Shown: in pieces, positions 26,645 to 36,382 of the stretch | Numbering within the stretch: position 1 is the stretch's first letter | How the letters are laid out: each line of letters opens with the position of its first letter | Origin: Pseudomonas sp. PA27(2017) | GTDB taxonomy: Bacteria; Pseudomonadota; Gammaproteobacteria; Pseudomonadales; Pseudomonadaceae | Direction of reading: 5' to 3' | Length of the DNA: 64,000 nucleotides | Assembly (NCBI RefSeq): GCF_001945445.1 | Contig: NZ_MSXW01000011.1 | Span: 62,001-126,000, forward strand | Program-made: the position numbers and the translations under genes | Notes under the pieces: model-generated | Databases searched by the model: none | Told to the model about the DNA's origin: nothing | Seen by the model: the letters and a program-made list of their open reading frames with translations, nothing else

Positions 26645-26926
26645 TCAGCGCTGCCAGTCTATCTGCAGGGTTTCGTCGGCCACCATGCGCTGCATATGGT
26701 CGGCCACCACGGGCTCGAGATGATCGAGCGTGTCGGTATCTGGCGCCTCGATGACCGCCGTCAGGCCGCCCTCGAAGCGGGTCAGGACAAGGCGCGCCGG
26801 GTCGAAGACGATCTCGCCGCGCTGCTCGTCGAAGCTCACCTGGAACTTGTGGCTCCAGTGCCGGCACAGGCGGGTCAGGCAGCGCAGCCCCTGTTCGGTG
26901 GTGACCGTTGCACGGGATTCAGCCAT
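26645..26926 (-). CDS. DUF2218 family protein
   Basis: A 93-residue protein reading LTRLCRHWSHKFQVSFDEQR near the N-terminus and LDHLEPVVADHMQRM near the C-terminus, the pattern of DUF2218, a small family often found near iron- or siderophore-related genes. No such genes are nearby here. The ATG at 26926 has AGGAG upstream. Function unknown. Confidence 0.8.
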   Translation of the reverse strand: MAESRATVTTEQGLRCLTRLCRHWSHKFQVSFDEQRGEIVFDPARLVLTRFEGGLTAVIEAPDTDTLDHLEPVVADHMQRMVADETLQIDWQR

Positions 26927-27112
26927 GAGAATGCTCCTGATGGGTTGATGACGCCCGGAATCTAGCACGCCGCTTCGCTGCACAGCACGCGCCGTCACAC
27001 ACGCCATTATCGATGCAACCAATCGGAAATCCTGGACTTGCATGGCGGCTGAGGCGGCGTCAGGATCGTACCAGCCAATAAAAACATCCGCCTACCTGGT
27101 CAGGAGAACGTC

Positions 27113-28294
<1,182 letters not shown>

Positions 28295-28334
28295 ATACCC
28301 CCGGCCCTGCATCAGGCGCGTGCGGCCCTGGCCG

Positions 28335-28940
28335 TTACGCGCGACACCCGTCCCAGACCTTCATGACCTGGGTGACCGCCGCGTCCAGCGCGGCGTGCTC
28401 GACCCCATCGCGGGCCAGGGTCGAGAGCCCCAGCAGAAAACTGTCGAACACCGAGGTCAACGCCGCGACATCGGTATCGCCAGCCAGCTCACCCGCAGCG
28501 ATGGCCCGTGTGATGCAGTCGCTCAGCCCTTCTCGCGTACGCTGACGGTTCTCACCCGGCAGCGTCGCCCCTTCCAACGGCGTGCACACGCCGATCACCC
28601 CGAGCGCCACCATGCAGCCGCGTGGGTGGCCGGCCTCGCACTGCATCCTGGCCGAGCGACGTAGCGCCAGCTCGACGGCCTCGCGAGCCGGCAGCGCGCT
28701 GTCGAACAGACTTTCGGTGACCCTGCCATGGGTTTGCATGTACAGCGCCATCGCCTCTTTGTAGAGGGCCTCCTTGGAACCGAACGCGGCGTAGAAGCTG
28801 GGCGCGGAAATGCCGCCAGCGATGCCGGCCTTCAGCTGACTCAAGGAAGTGGCTTCGTAGCCGTGCTCCCAGAACAGGTGCATTGCCTGTACCAGTGCCG
28901 CCTGCCGATCGAATGTGCGTGGGCGCCCCATCTGTGCCAT
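28335..28940 (-). CDS. TetR-family transcriptional regulator
   Basis: A 201-residue regulator with an N-terminal TetR helix-turn-helix (SQLKAGIAGGISAPSFYAAF) and a C-terminal ligand domain containing GHPRGCMVALGVIGV, as in the AcrR-like subgroup with a conserved Cys. The ATG at 28940 is preceded by AGGAGG. It is divergent from the MFS and SDR genes, which it probably controls through the palindrome at 29029-29044. Confidence 0.9.
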   Translation of the reverse strand: MAQMGRPRTFDRQAALVQAMHLFWEHGYEATSLSQLKAGIAGGISAPSFYAAFGSKEALYKEAMALYMQTHGRVTESLFDSALPAREAVELALRRSARMQCEAGHPRGCMVALGVIGVCTPLEGATLPGENRQRTREGLSDCITRAIAAGELAGDTDVAALTSVFDSFLLGLSTLARDGVEHAALDAAVTQVMKVWDGCRA

Positions 28941-29028
28941 GTGGATCCTCCTGCCTGACGACTTAAATACTAGTCGATACAAAAGTCATTGACCACTGGG
29001 AGCCGACAAGCCTACATTTGTACCGAAC

Positions 29029-29044
29029 GATACATAAATGAGCA
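29029..29044. promoter_or_regulatory. candidate TetR operator
   Basis: TGTACCGAACGATACA is a 16-bp near-perfect palindrome (one mismatch pair) eight bases before the MFS start codon. A second CGATACA half-site lies at 28975-28981, on the tetR side of the same 111-bp divergent region. The position suits repression of the MFS/SDR genes and autoregulation. Confidence 0.55.
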
Positions 29045-29051
29045 CTCCCCC

Positions 29052-30254
29052 ATGACCGACTCCACGAAACCCGACGCCTTGCCCTTGTCTGCGCTACTTG
29101 CCCTGGCGATGACCGGCTTCATCTGCATCCTCACCGAAACCCTGCCGGCGGGCCTGCTGCCACAGATCAGCGCCGGCCTTGGCGTATCTCCCGCCCTGGC
29201 CGGCCAGTTGGTGACCCTCTATGCCCTGGGCTCGCTGCTGGCGGCGATTCCGCTGACCATCGCCACCCAGGGCTGGCGGCGGCGCAACGCGCTGTTGCTG
29301 GCGATCATTGGCTTTCTGCTGTTCAACTCGATCACGGCCTGGTCGTCGAACTACGTGCTGACCCTGGTCGCACGTTTCTTCGCCGGCATGGCGGCGGGCC
29401 TGGCCTGGAGCCTGATCGCCGGTTATGCCCGGCGCATGGTCGCCGCGCCTCAACAGGGGCGCGCTCTGGCGCTGGCCATGGTCGGCACGCCCATCGCGCT
29501 GTCCCTCGGCGTGCCTATCGGCACCTGGCTCGGTGGCGCGGTGGGCTGGCGCACGGCGTTCGGATTGATGTCGCTGCTGAGCATCGGGCTGATCGTCTGG
29601 GTACTGGCCAAAGTACCGGACTATCCCGGCCAGGCGCGTACCCAGCGTGTGCCCCTGCGGGCGGTATTGCTGACGCCAGGCGTGCGCCCGGTACTGGCCG
29701 TGGTGCTGACCTGGATGCTCGCCCACAACATGCTCTACACCTACATCGCGCCCTTCGTCGCCCCAGCCGGGCTGGGCAGCCAGGTCGATATCGTGCTGCT
29801 GGCATTCGGGGTCGCCGCACTGATCGGCATCTGGATCACCGGCCGCCTGGTCGACCGCCATCTGCGCCAGGCGGTGATCACCAGCCTCGCCACCTTCGCC
29901 CTGGTCGCCCTGCTGTTCGGCCTGTATGCCCAATCGGCCACCGTGCTGTATGCCGGCGTGTTCGTCTGGGGGCTGACCTTCGGCGGCGCCGCGACGCTGT
30001 TGCAGACGGCCCTGGCCGATGCCGCCGGCCCCGGCGCCGACGTGGCGATGTCGATGAACGTGGTGATCTGGAACAGCGCCATCGCCGCTGCCGGCCTCAG
30101 TGGTGGCCTGCTGCTGGGTCAGTTCGGCGTCGGCGTATTCCCCTGGACGATGCTGGCATTGCTACTGATCGCCCTGTGGATCGCCTCGGCGGCCAGCCAG
30201 CACGGTTTCCCTTCCGGCCAGCGTCGCAGCGACGTGCTCGTCGCCGGCCATTGA
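29052..30254 (+). CDS. MFS transporter, DHA1-like
   Basis: A 400-residue major facilitator with twelve hydrophobic segments. It has the loop signature ARFFAGMAAGLAWSLIAGYA and an RRNALLLAI loop between helices 2 and 3, as in sugar-efflux and drug-efflux DHA1 proteins. The ATG at 29052 starts the hydrophilic N-terminus. Together with the divergent TetR gene it forms a typical inducible efflux unit; the substrate is unknown. The SDR gene follows after 28 bases. Confidence 0.9.
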   Translation: MTDSTKPDALPLSALLALAMTGFICILTETLPAGLLPQISAGLGVSPALAGQLVTLYALGSLLAAIPLTIATQGWRRRNALLLAIIGFLLFNSITAWSSNYVLTLVARFFAGMAAGLAWSLIAGYARRMVAAPQQGRALALAMVGTPIALSLGVPIGTWLGGAVGWRTAFGLMSLLSIGLIVWVLAKVPDYPGQARTQRVPLRAVLLTPGVRPVLAVVLTWMLAHNMLYTYIAPFVAPAGLGSQVDIVLLAFGVAALIGIWITGRLVDRHLRQAVITSLATFALVALLFGLYAQSATVLYAGVFVWGLTFGGAATLLQTALADAAGPGADVAMSMNVVIWNSAIAAAGLSGGLLLGQFGVGVFPWTMLALLLIALWIASAASQHGFPSGQRRSDVLVAGH

Positions 30255-30282
30255 CCTAAACCTTCTGACAGGAGCTCAGCCC

Positions 30283-30996
30283 ATGTCCCACTCGAATCGC
30301 CAATCCGTTCTCGTCCTCGGCGGCAGCCGCGGTATCGGCGCCGCCCTGGTGCGCCGCTTCGCCCGTGATGGCGCACAGGTCACCTTCACCTACGCCAGTT
30401 CGGCGGCGCCGGCCCTGCGGCTCGCCGAGGAAACCGGCAGCACCGCCGTGCAACTCGACAGCGCCGACCGCCAGGCCCTGATCGCGGGCATCGAAAAACT
30501 GGGCGCCATCGACGTGCTGGTGGTCAACGCCGGCATCTTCATCGCCGGCGACCCGCTGGAACTGGATGCCGACGCCATCGACCGACTCTTCGCCATCAAC
30601 ATTCAGGCACCGTACCACGCTGCCATCAGCGCGGCGCGGCAAATGCCGGACGGCGGGCGGATCATCTTCATCGGTTCGAACATCGCCGACCGCGCGCCCA
30701 TGCAGGGCGTCGCCGCCTATGGCGCCAGCAAGGCAGCGCTGACCGGCATGGCCAAGGGTCTGGCTCGCGACTTCGGGCCTCGCGGCATCACCGTGAACGT
30801 GGTGCAACCGGGCCCGACCGACACCGACATGAACCCCGCCGACGGGCCGCTGAACGAATTGATGCACAGTTTCATGGCGATCAAGCGTCATGCCCGCAGC
30901 GACGAGATCGCCGGCATGGTGGCGTGGCTTGCAGGCAGCGAGGCGGGCCTGGTAACCGGCGCTGCGCTGACCCTGGACGGTGGCTTCAGCGCCTGA
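30283..30996 (+). CDS. SDR-family oxidoreductase
   Basis: A 237-residue classical short-chain dehydrogenase. The cofactor motif GGSRGIGAALV (residues about 13-23), the VNAGIF motif, Ser in FIGSN and the catalytic YGASK are present. Cofactor loop residues (YASSA after the second strand) suggest NADP rather than NAD, but weakly. A strong AGGAG precedes the ATG. Probably co-transcribed with the MFS gene and under TetR control. Substrate unknown. Confidence 0.9.
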   Translation: MSHSNRQSVLVLGGSRGIGAALVRRFARDGAQVTFTYASSAAPALRLAEETGSTAVQLDSADRQALIAGIEKLGAIDVLVVNAGIFIAGDPLELDADAIDRLFAINIQAPYHAAISAARQMPDGGRIIFIGSNIADRAPMQGVAAYGASKAALTGMAKGLARDFGPRGITVNVVQPGPTDTDMNPADGPLNELMHSFMAIKRHARSDEIAGMVAWLAGSEAGLVTGAALTLDGGFSA

Positions 30997-31009
30997 TGAC
31001 CCGTTTCGC

Positions 31010-31441
31010 TCAGGTTACCCGCTCGGCCACCGGCAGCTTGGCGATGGCCTCGCGGGTTTCCCGATCCTGGGCGTCGCGCCAGGCGCGGAACGCGTCCAGC
31101 TCGCCGCCCCAGGTTTTCATCACCCAGGCCAGTACCGCCAGGTCGTCGATCAGACCGAGGCCCGGAATGAAATCGGGAATGGCGTCGAGTGGCGACACGA
31201 AGTAGATCAGCCCGGCCACGATCGCCACCAGCGCCTGGGGGTTGATCGCCCGGTAGCTACCGCGCCACCAGGCCACGCACAGCTCCTGCAGCAAGCTCAG
31301 GTCGCCTTTCAGCGATGACAGGCTGCGCGCCCCGCCCCCGCTCTTGCGGGTCACGGCGAGCAGCAATGCCGGCAGACGACCCCGCTTGAGGAAGCGCTGG
31401 GCGACGGGCAGGTAACGGGCAAAATTCCACGGTGCTTTCAT
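31010..31441 (-). CDS. DUF1232 (YkvA-like) membrane-associated protein
   Basis: A 143-residue protein with the DUF1232 core ALVAIVAGLIYFVSPLDAIP followed by DFIPGLGLIDDLAVLAWV, a conserved hydrophobic domain. The ATG at 31441 is preceded by AGGAG; a GTG two codons upstream is in frame. It is convergent with the SDR gene, 13 bases apart. Its promoter region contains the DnaA-box inverted repeat at 31483-31509. Function unknown. Confidence 0.85.
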   Translation of the reverse strand: MKAPWNFARYLPVAQRFLKRGRLPALLLAVTRKSGGGARSLSSLKGDLSLLQELCVAWWRGSYRAINPQALVAIVAGLIYFVSPLDAIPDFIPGLGLIDDLAVLAWVMKTWGGELDAFRAWRDAQDRETREAIAKLPVAERVT

Positions 31442-31482
31442 GACCACTCCTCGTCAGCCCGCACTGCTGCTGGGCTGTCTGT

Positions 31483-31509
31483 GGTTATCCACCGTAGCTG
31501 TGGATAACC
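31483..31509. repeat. inverted repeat carrying two DnaA-box-like sequences
   Basis: GGTTATCCAC (31483-31492) and GTGGATAACC (31500-31509) are perfect 10-bp arms around a 7-bp spacer. Each arm holds a DnaA-box-type 9-mer: TTATCCACC (31485-31493) on one side and TGTGGATAA (31499-31507, a perfect TTATCCACA on the other strand). The pair lies about 42-68 bases upstream of the DUF1232 start. Confidence 0.6.
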
Positions 31510-31742
31510 TTGTGAACAGTTATGGGATTAGCTTACCAAAGCCCCCTGTCGTGCGGCCTCGCCACAGATCGGACATTTTTTATCCAGCCGATAAAACCTT
31601 GCTAAATCAATTAGTTAAAAAAATCAAAAGATTTCGTTAAAAACCTGACCAACTGAATAAGAAGCTTTGTCGCAGTGTGCATAACCGCGCTGTCAAGGCT
31701 TGCAATTCCTGTTTTTTGCGATTAGGAACCCGCCCAGAAACG

Positions 31743-31769
31743 ACAACGCCCCGACAGGCGGGGCGTTGT
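31743..31769 (-). terminator. intrinsic terminator-like hairpin after the FKBP gene
   Basis: ACAACGCCCC (31743-31752) and GGGGCGTTGT (31760-31769) form a perfect 10-bp GC-rich stem with a 7-base loop. It lies 17 bases past the FKBP stop. The T-tract on the minus strand is short (CGTTTCT), so termination may be moderate. Confidence 0.75.
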
Positions 31770-31785
31770 TTCAAGCAACTGACGC

Positions 31786-32532
31786 TTACTTGGCCGGAGC
31801 GGCCTCAGGTGCTTGCGGAGCGGCTTGCTCCTGAGCGTTCTGGTCCTTGATGCCCAGCAGCTCGAGGTCGAACACCAGTACCGAGTTGGCGGGAATGGCC
31901 GGGCTCGGGCTCTGGGCGCCGTAGGCCAGTTCGGCCGGGATGTACAGCTTGACCTTCTCGCCGACGTGCATCAGTTGCAGACCTTCGACCCAACCCGGGA
32001 TCACGCCGCCAACCGGCAGGTCGATCGGGGTACCACGCTCGATGGAGCTGTCGAACACGGTGCCGTCGGTAAGCTTACCTTCGTAGTGAACGGTAACCAC
32101 GTCATCAGCCTTGGGCTGAGCGCCATCGGCCTTCTTGACCACTTCGTACTGCAGGCCCGAAGCGGTGGTGGTGACGCCGTCACGCTTGCCGTTCTCTTCG
32201 AGGAATTTCTTGCCAGCTGCGGCAGCTTCTTCGTTCATCTTGGTCATGCGCTCTTCGGCACGCTTCTGCAGAGAGGCAAAGGCCTCGATCAGCTCTTCGT
32301 CCTTCAGGCGCTGTTCTTTCTTGCCGATGGCGTCTTCGATGCCTTGGGCGACGGCCTTCGGATCCAGGTCATCCATACCTTCCTGAGCCAGGCTCTTGCC
32401 CATGTTCAGACCGATACCGTAGGACGCCTTCTGCGCCGGAGTTTCCAGTTTTACGTCGCTGGTTTGCGAATCACAACCGGCGAGCACCAGGCCCACCAGG
32501 GCGATCGCTGCTGCCAAACGATGCTGTTTCAT
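31786..32532 (-). CDS. FKBP-type peptidyl-prolyl isomerase lipoprotein (FkpA/Mip-like)
   Basis: A 248-residue proline isomerase. A lipoprotein signal (ALVGLVLAGCDSQ) is followed by an N-terminal helical dimerisation domain (residues about 30-125, rich in charged helices such as EELIEAFASLQKRAEERM) and a C-terminal FKBP domain (VTVHYEGKLTDGTVFDSS, VIPGWVEGLQLMHVGEK, IPAELAYG). It assists folding in the envelope. The ATG at 32532 is chosen because it places the lipobox correctly; the frame is open to 32604. The Ala/Pro/Gln-rich tail is a low-complexity extension. Confidence 0.93.
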   Translation of the reverse strand: MKQHRLAAAIALVGLVLAGCDSQTSDVKLETPAQKASYGIGLNMGKSLAQEGMDDLDPKAVAQGIEDAIGKKEQRLKDEELIEAFASLQKRAEERMTKMNEEAAAAGKKFLEENGKRDGVTTTASGLQYEVVKKADGAQPKADDVVTVHYEGKLTDGTVFDSSIERGTPIDLPVGGVIPGWVEGLQLMHVGEKVKLYIPAELAYGAQSPSPAIPANSVLVFDLELLGIKDQNAQEQAAPQAPEAAPAK

Positions 32533-32617
32533 GCTGATTCCTTGTCCGCTGCGCCCTAGGGCTATCGAGTGAAGGCGCGAGCTTAGGGTGTGTGAGTGTG
32601 TCAACGCAAGCCGCGGC

Positions 32618-32635
32618 GCCTGGATTTATCCAGGC
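32618..32635. repeat. 18-bp perfect palindrome upstream of the FKBP gene
   Basis: GCCTGGAT, a two-base centre and ATCCAGGC form a perfect palindrome about 86 bases before the FKBP start. It may be an operator or a chance hairpin. The remaining 130 bases to the liuE stop hold no gene. Confidence 0.35.
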
Positions 32636-32768
32636 AGATCACACGCGCTCTGCGAGAAGTGGCGAACGGTGGCATCGAAGCCAACCTGATCGTTCAGCAC
32701 GCCGCGCCGATCTCGCGAAACAGCGACGTAACTGACTAGCCGGTAAGAGTTTTTCTGCTCGCAGAAGT

Positions 32769-33677
32769 TCACTGATGGCCTGCCCGGGAACGCGCTCGGG
32801 CGACCCGCGAGGCGGACTCCCGCCCGAGCACGCGGCTGATGCGCTGCCCCGCCTCGATCAGCCGCGGCAAATCCACCCCGGTCTCGATGCCGAGCCCCTG
32901 CAGCAGATAGAGCACGTCCTCGCTGGCCACGTTGCCGGTCGCCCCCTCGGCGTAGGGGCAGCCGCCAAGCCCAGCCACCGATGCATCGAATACCGCGATG
33001 CCTTCCAGGAGGCTGGCATAGATGTTGACCAATGCCTGTCCGTAAGTGTCGTGAAAATGCCCGGCCAGGCGATCACGCGGTACTCGCCGGCCCACCACCT
33101 CGAACAACCGCCGCACACCAGCCGCGGTGCCCACGCCGATGGTGTCGCCCAGGGACACCTCGTAACAGCCCATGGCCTGCAACTCGCCCGCTACCGCCGC
33201 CACCTGTTCGGCGGCGATGGCGCCCTCGTACGGGCAACCGAGCACGCAGGACACATAGCCGCGCACCAGCACGCCATGCTGCCGAGCCGCGTCCATCAAC
33301 GGTTCGAAGCGCTTCAGGCTCTCGGCGATGGAACAATTGATGTTGCGCTGCGAGAAGGCCTCCGACGCCGCGGCGAACACCGCCACCTCGCGCACGCCGG
33401 CCTGCAGCGCCGCCTGCAGGCCCTGCAGATTGGGCGTCAGCGCCGCATAGGTGACGCCGTGGTGTTGGGCGATGCCGCCGAACACCTCGGCGCTGCCGGC
33501 CATCTGCGGTACCCATTTGGGCGACACGAAACTGCCGACTTCTATATAGCCAAGCCCGGCGGCGCTCAGGTCATCGACCAGGCGTATCTTGTCGGTCACG
33601 CTGATCGGCTGCTTCTCGTTCTGCAATCCGTCACGGGGGCCGACTTCCACCAGGCGAACACGCCGGGGCAGGCTCAT
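32769..33677 (-). CDS. liuE: hydroxymethylglutaryl-CoA lyase LiuE
   Basis: A 302-residue HMG-CoA lyase that splits 3-hydroxy-3-methylglutaryl-CoA into acetyl-CoA and acetoacetate, the last step of leucine breakdown. The N-terminal VEVGPRDGLQNE motif, the HFHDTYGQ metal site and the GLGGCPYAEGATGNVASED signature with the catalytic Cys are intact. The ATG at 33677 overlaps the liuD stop (ATGA); upstream in-frame sequence belongs to liuD in another frame. It closes the liu operon. No clear terminator is seen after it. Confidence 0.95.
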   Translation of the reverse strand: MSLPRRVRLVEVGPRDGLQNEKQPISVTDKIRLVDDLSAAGLGYIEVGSFVSPKWVPQMAGSAEVFGGIAQHHGVTYAALTPNLQGLQAALQAGVREVAVFAAASEAFSQRNINCSIAESLKRFEPLMDAARQHGVLVRGYVSCVLGCPYEGAIAAEQVAAVAGELQAMGCYEVSLGDTIGVGTAAGVRRLFEVVGRRVPRDRLAGHFHDTYGQALVNIYASLLEGIAVFDASVAGLGGCPYAEGATGNVASEDVLYLLQGLGIETGVDLPRLIEAGQRISRVLGRESASRVARARSRAGHQ

Positions 33678-35569
33678 GGCTGTGCCTCCAGCTCGACCAG
33701 CACCGATCCCTCGGCGATCAACTCGCCCTCGGCGCAGTAAATGGCTTTGATGGTGCCGGCCTGGGGCGCACGAACGCTGTGCTCCATCTTCATGGCCTCC
33801 AGCACCACCAGCGCGGCGCCCGTCTCGACGGATTGGCCAGGCGCAACCAGTACGCGCACGATGCTGCCGTTCATGGGCGCGGTGAGCCCGCCCTGGTGCG
33901 CGGTGTTGGCCGCGGCGGCGGCAAGCGGATCGAAACGACCCACCGCCAGCCACTCCACGCCCCAGCGCAGGTACAACGTATCGCCTTCACGCACCGCGTT
34001 TTTCGGCGCGGCTACCGGCTCGACGTGTACGCAACGGGTGACCTCGCCACACGTCAGCGTCATCGGCGTGATAGCAGGCAAGGCGCTGCGCCAGGCATTA
34101 CGTGCTGCCCAAGGCGAGAACGGATCATCGGCTCGCTGGCGATCCGCATCGGTGGCCAGCAAGGCGGCACCCGCCTGCTGCCAGAAGGCATCCGGCAGTT
34201 CCTGCGCAGGCGGCAGCAACTGCGCCTGATGCCGTTCGATAAAGCCGGTATCCAGCTCGGCAGCGGCGAACGCCGGGTGAGCGAGGATGCGCTGCAGAAA
34301 CGCCAGGTTGGTCTTGAAGCCCCCCACCAGCGTTTCGGCCAACATGGCCAGCAGCCGCTGCCGCGCTTGCTCACGGTTCTCACCCCAGGCGATAAACTTG
34401 GCCAGCATCGGGTCGTAGAACGGCGATACCTCGTCGCCCTGCGCCACACCGCTGTCGACCCGCCGCCCCGGCCCCGCCGCGGGCTCACGGTACAGGTCGA
34501 GATGCCCACTGGCCGGCAGGAAGCCACCTTCGGGATCCTCGGCGTACAGGCGCACTTCGATGGCGTGACCCAGCAGCGGCACCTGTTCCTGGCTGATCGG
34601 TAGCGGCTCGCCACGGGCCACGCGAATCTGCCAGGCGACCAGGTCGAGGCCGGTGATCGCTTCGGTCACCGGGTGCTCGACCTGCAGGCGGGTGTTCATC
34701 TCCATGAAAAAGAAATCGCCGCGGGCATCGAGCAGGAATTCCACGGTGCCGGCGCCCACGTAGCCGATGGCCTGGGCGGCCCGTACCGCGGCCTCACCCA
34801 TGGCGCGGCGCAGTTCGGGCGTAAGCCCGGGCGCTGGGGCCTCTTCGACCACCTTCTGATGGCGGCGCTGGATCGAGCAGTCGCGCTCGTTGAGGTACAG
34901 GCAGTTGCCATGCCCGTCGGCGAATACCTGGATCTCCACGTGACGCGGTTGCAGCACGTATTTCTCCACCAGCATGCGCCCATCGCCGAACGCCGACTGC
35001 GCTTCTCGCTGCGCCGAGGCCAGGGCGTCGGCCAGGTCGCCCTCGCGTTCGACGATCTTCATGCCCTTGCCGCCGCCGCCAGCCGTAGCTTTGAGCAACA
35101 CCGGGTAGCCGATCTGCTCGGCAGCACGGCGGAAGGTCTCCACGTCCTGATCATCGCCGTGGTAGCCGGGCACCAGCGGCACGCCGGCGGCCTCCATCAG
35201 CGCCTTGGCCGCCGACTTGCTGCCCATGGCGTCGATGGCGCTGGCCGGTGGGCCGAGAAAGATCAGCCCGGCGGCTTCGAGCTTGCGGGCGAAGGTGGCG
35301 TTCTCGGACAGGAAGCCGTAGCCGGGATGAATGGCCTCGGCGCCACTGGCTCTTGCAGCCTCGATGACCTTGTCCATGAGCAGGTAGCTGTCGCCGGGCT
35401 TGGCGCCGCCCAGGTCGATGGCGATGTCCGCTTCGCGTACGTGGCGGGCGCTGCGGTCAATGGCGCTGTGTACCGCCACGGTAGTAAGCCCCAGCGCCTT
35501 GGCGGTGCGCATGACCCGGCAGGCGATTTCGCCACGGTTGGCGATCAGCAGTGTGGTGATGGTTTTCAT
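33674..35569 (-). CDS. liuD: methylcrotonyl-CoA carboxylase biotin-carrying subunit LiuD
   Basis: A 631-residue alpha subunit: biotin carboxylase domain (IANRGEIACRVMRTAKALGL at the start, ATP-grasp loop KATAGGGGKGM, EMNTRLQVEHPVTE) followed by a linker and a C-terminal biotinyl domain with EAMKMEH (biotinylated Lys593). It carboxylates biotin for the LiuB transferase in leucine catabolism. The ATG at 35569 overlaps the liuC stop (ATGA); its own stop overlaps liuE. Order and neighbours distinguish it from acetyl-CoA or propionyl-CoA carboxylases. Confidence 0.95.
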   Translation of the reverse strand: MKTITTLLIANRGEIACRVMRTAKALGLTTVAVHSAIDRSARHVREADIAIDLGGAKPGDSYLLMDKVIEAARASGAEAIHPGYGFLSENATFARKLEAAGLIFLGPPASAIDAMGSKSAAKALMEAAGVPLVPGYHGDDQDVETFRRAAEQIGYPVLLKATAGGGGKGMKIVEREGDLADALASAQREAQSAFGDGRMLVEKYVLQPRHVEIQVFADGHGNCLYLNERDCSIQRRHQKVVEEAPAPGLTPELRRAMGEAAVRAAQAIGYVGAGTVEFLLDARGDFFFMEMNTRLQVEHPVTEAITGLDLVAWQIRVARGEPLPISQEQVPLLGHAIEVRLYAEDPEGGFLPASGHLDLYREPAAGPGRRVDSGVAQGDEVSPFYDPMLAKFIAWGENREQARQRLLAMLAETLVGGFKTNLAFLQRILAHPAFAAAELDTGFIERHQAQLLPPAQELPDAFWQQAGAALLATDADRQRADDPFSPWAARNAWRSALPAITPMTLTCGEVTRCVHVEPVAAPKNAVREGDTLYLRWGVEWLAVGRFDPLAAAAANTAHQGGLTAPMNGSIVRVLVAPGQSVETGAALVVLEAMKMEHSVRAPQAGTIKAIYCAEGELIAEGSVLVELEAQP

Positions 35570-36363
35570 GACTGAGCCTGCCAGGCGGGTGTGCGTTTCT
35601 GCAGAAAGGCGTTGAGCCCCTCCTGCCCTTCTTCGCTGATGCGGATGCCGGCGATCACGCTTTCCGTGCGCTGGCGCAGGGCGTCGCTCAGCACGCCGCT
35701 GCCGACGCCGTGCAGCAGCGCCTTGGTTTCGCGCATGGCCTGCGGGCTGTTGAGCAGCAGCGTGGCGATCCACTGCTCCAGCTCGCTCTCCAGCTCGGCC
35801 TGTGGATAGCACTCGGCGAGTAGGCCCAGCTCTCGCGCCCGCTCACCGCTGAAACGCTCGGCGCTCAGGGCATAACGGCGTGCCGCCCGCTCGCCGATGG
35901 CCTGCACAACGAAAGGGCTGATCACCGCGGGCGCCAGGCCGATGCGCACTTCGGAGAGGCTGAACAGCGCGTCACTGGCTCCGATGGCGATATCGCAACA
36001 GGCGGTCAGGCCTACCGCACCGCCGAACGCCGCACCCTGCACCACCGCGAGGGTCGGGCACGGCAGGTGATAGAGCAGGCTCATCAACTCGCCCAGCTCA
36101 TGGGCGTCGTGCAGGTTGGCGGCGTAATCCAGCTTGGCCGAGGCCTGCATCCAGGCCAGATCCGCGCCAGCAGAAAAGTGCTTGCCGCGCCCGCGCAGAA
36201 TCACGAAGCGCAGGCTGTCGTCGGCGGCCAGTTGGTGCAGGGCCTGGATCAGCTCCGCGATCATCTCGGCATTGAAGGCGTTGTGCTTGTCCGGGCGGTT
36301 CAGCCACAGCGTGGCGACGCCACGCGGGTCGATGTGCAGTTCGAGGGTATTGAAGTCGGTCAT
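35566..36363 (-). CDS. liuC: methylglutaconyl-CoA hydratase LiuC
   Basis: A 265-residue crotonase-superfamily hydratase converting 3-methylglutaconyl-CoA to HMG-CoA. The oxyanion regions FSAGADLAWMQ and QGAAFGGAVGLTACCDIAIG, and the acid/base segment SEVRIGLAPAVISPFV, are present. The function is assigned from its place between liuB and liuD. The ATG at 36363 starts MTDFNTLELHID; the frame extends upstream but overlaps liuB. Only 19 bases separate it from the liuB stop. Confidence 0.94.
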   Translation of the reverse strand: MTDFNTLELHIDPRGVATLWLNRPDKHNAFNAEMIAELIQALHQLAADDSLRFVILRGRGKHFSAGADLAWMQASAKLDYAANLHDAHELGELMSLLYHLPCPTLAVVQGAAFGGAVGLTACCDIAIGASDALFSLSEVRIGLAPAVISPFVVQAIGERAARRYALSAERFSGERARELGLLAECYPQAELESELEQWIATLLLNSPQAMRETKALLHGVGSGVLSDALRQRTESVIAGIRISEEGQEGLNAFLQKRTPAWQAQS

Positions 36364-36382
36364 TGCTCGATCCTCGGCCGGG

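Larger units (their letters stand above)
31442..31785. other. AT-rich intergenic region with paired DnaA-box-like sites
   Basis: About 340 bases between the divergent DUF1232 promoter and the end of the FKBP gene. It contains the inverted repeat at 31483-31509, then an unusually AT-rich stretch (about 31575-31645, with runs such as TTAAAAAAATC), then the terminator at 31743-31769. No protein-coding gene is convincing here. Confidence 0.6.

Noticed and set aside
31483..31645. Chromosomal replication origin
   Set aside because: Only one perfect and one near-perfect DnaA box, and none of the usual origin-flanking genes. Kept only as a possible DnaA-binding site.
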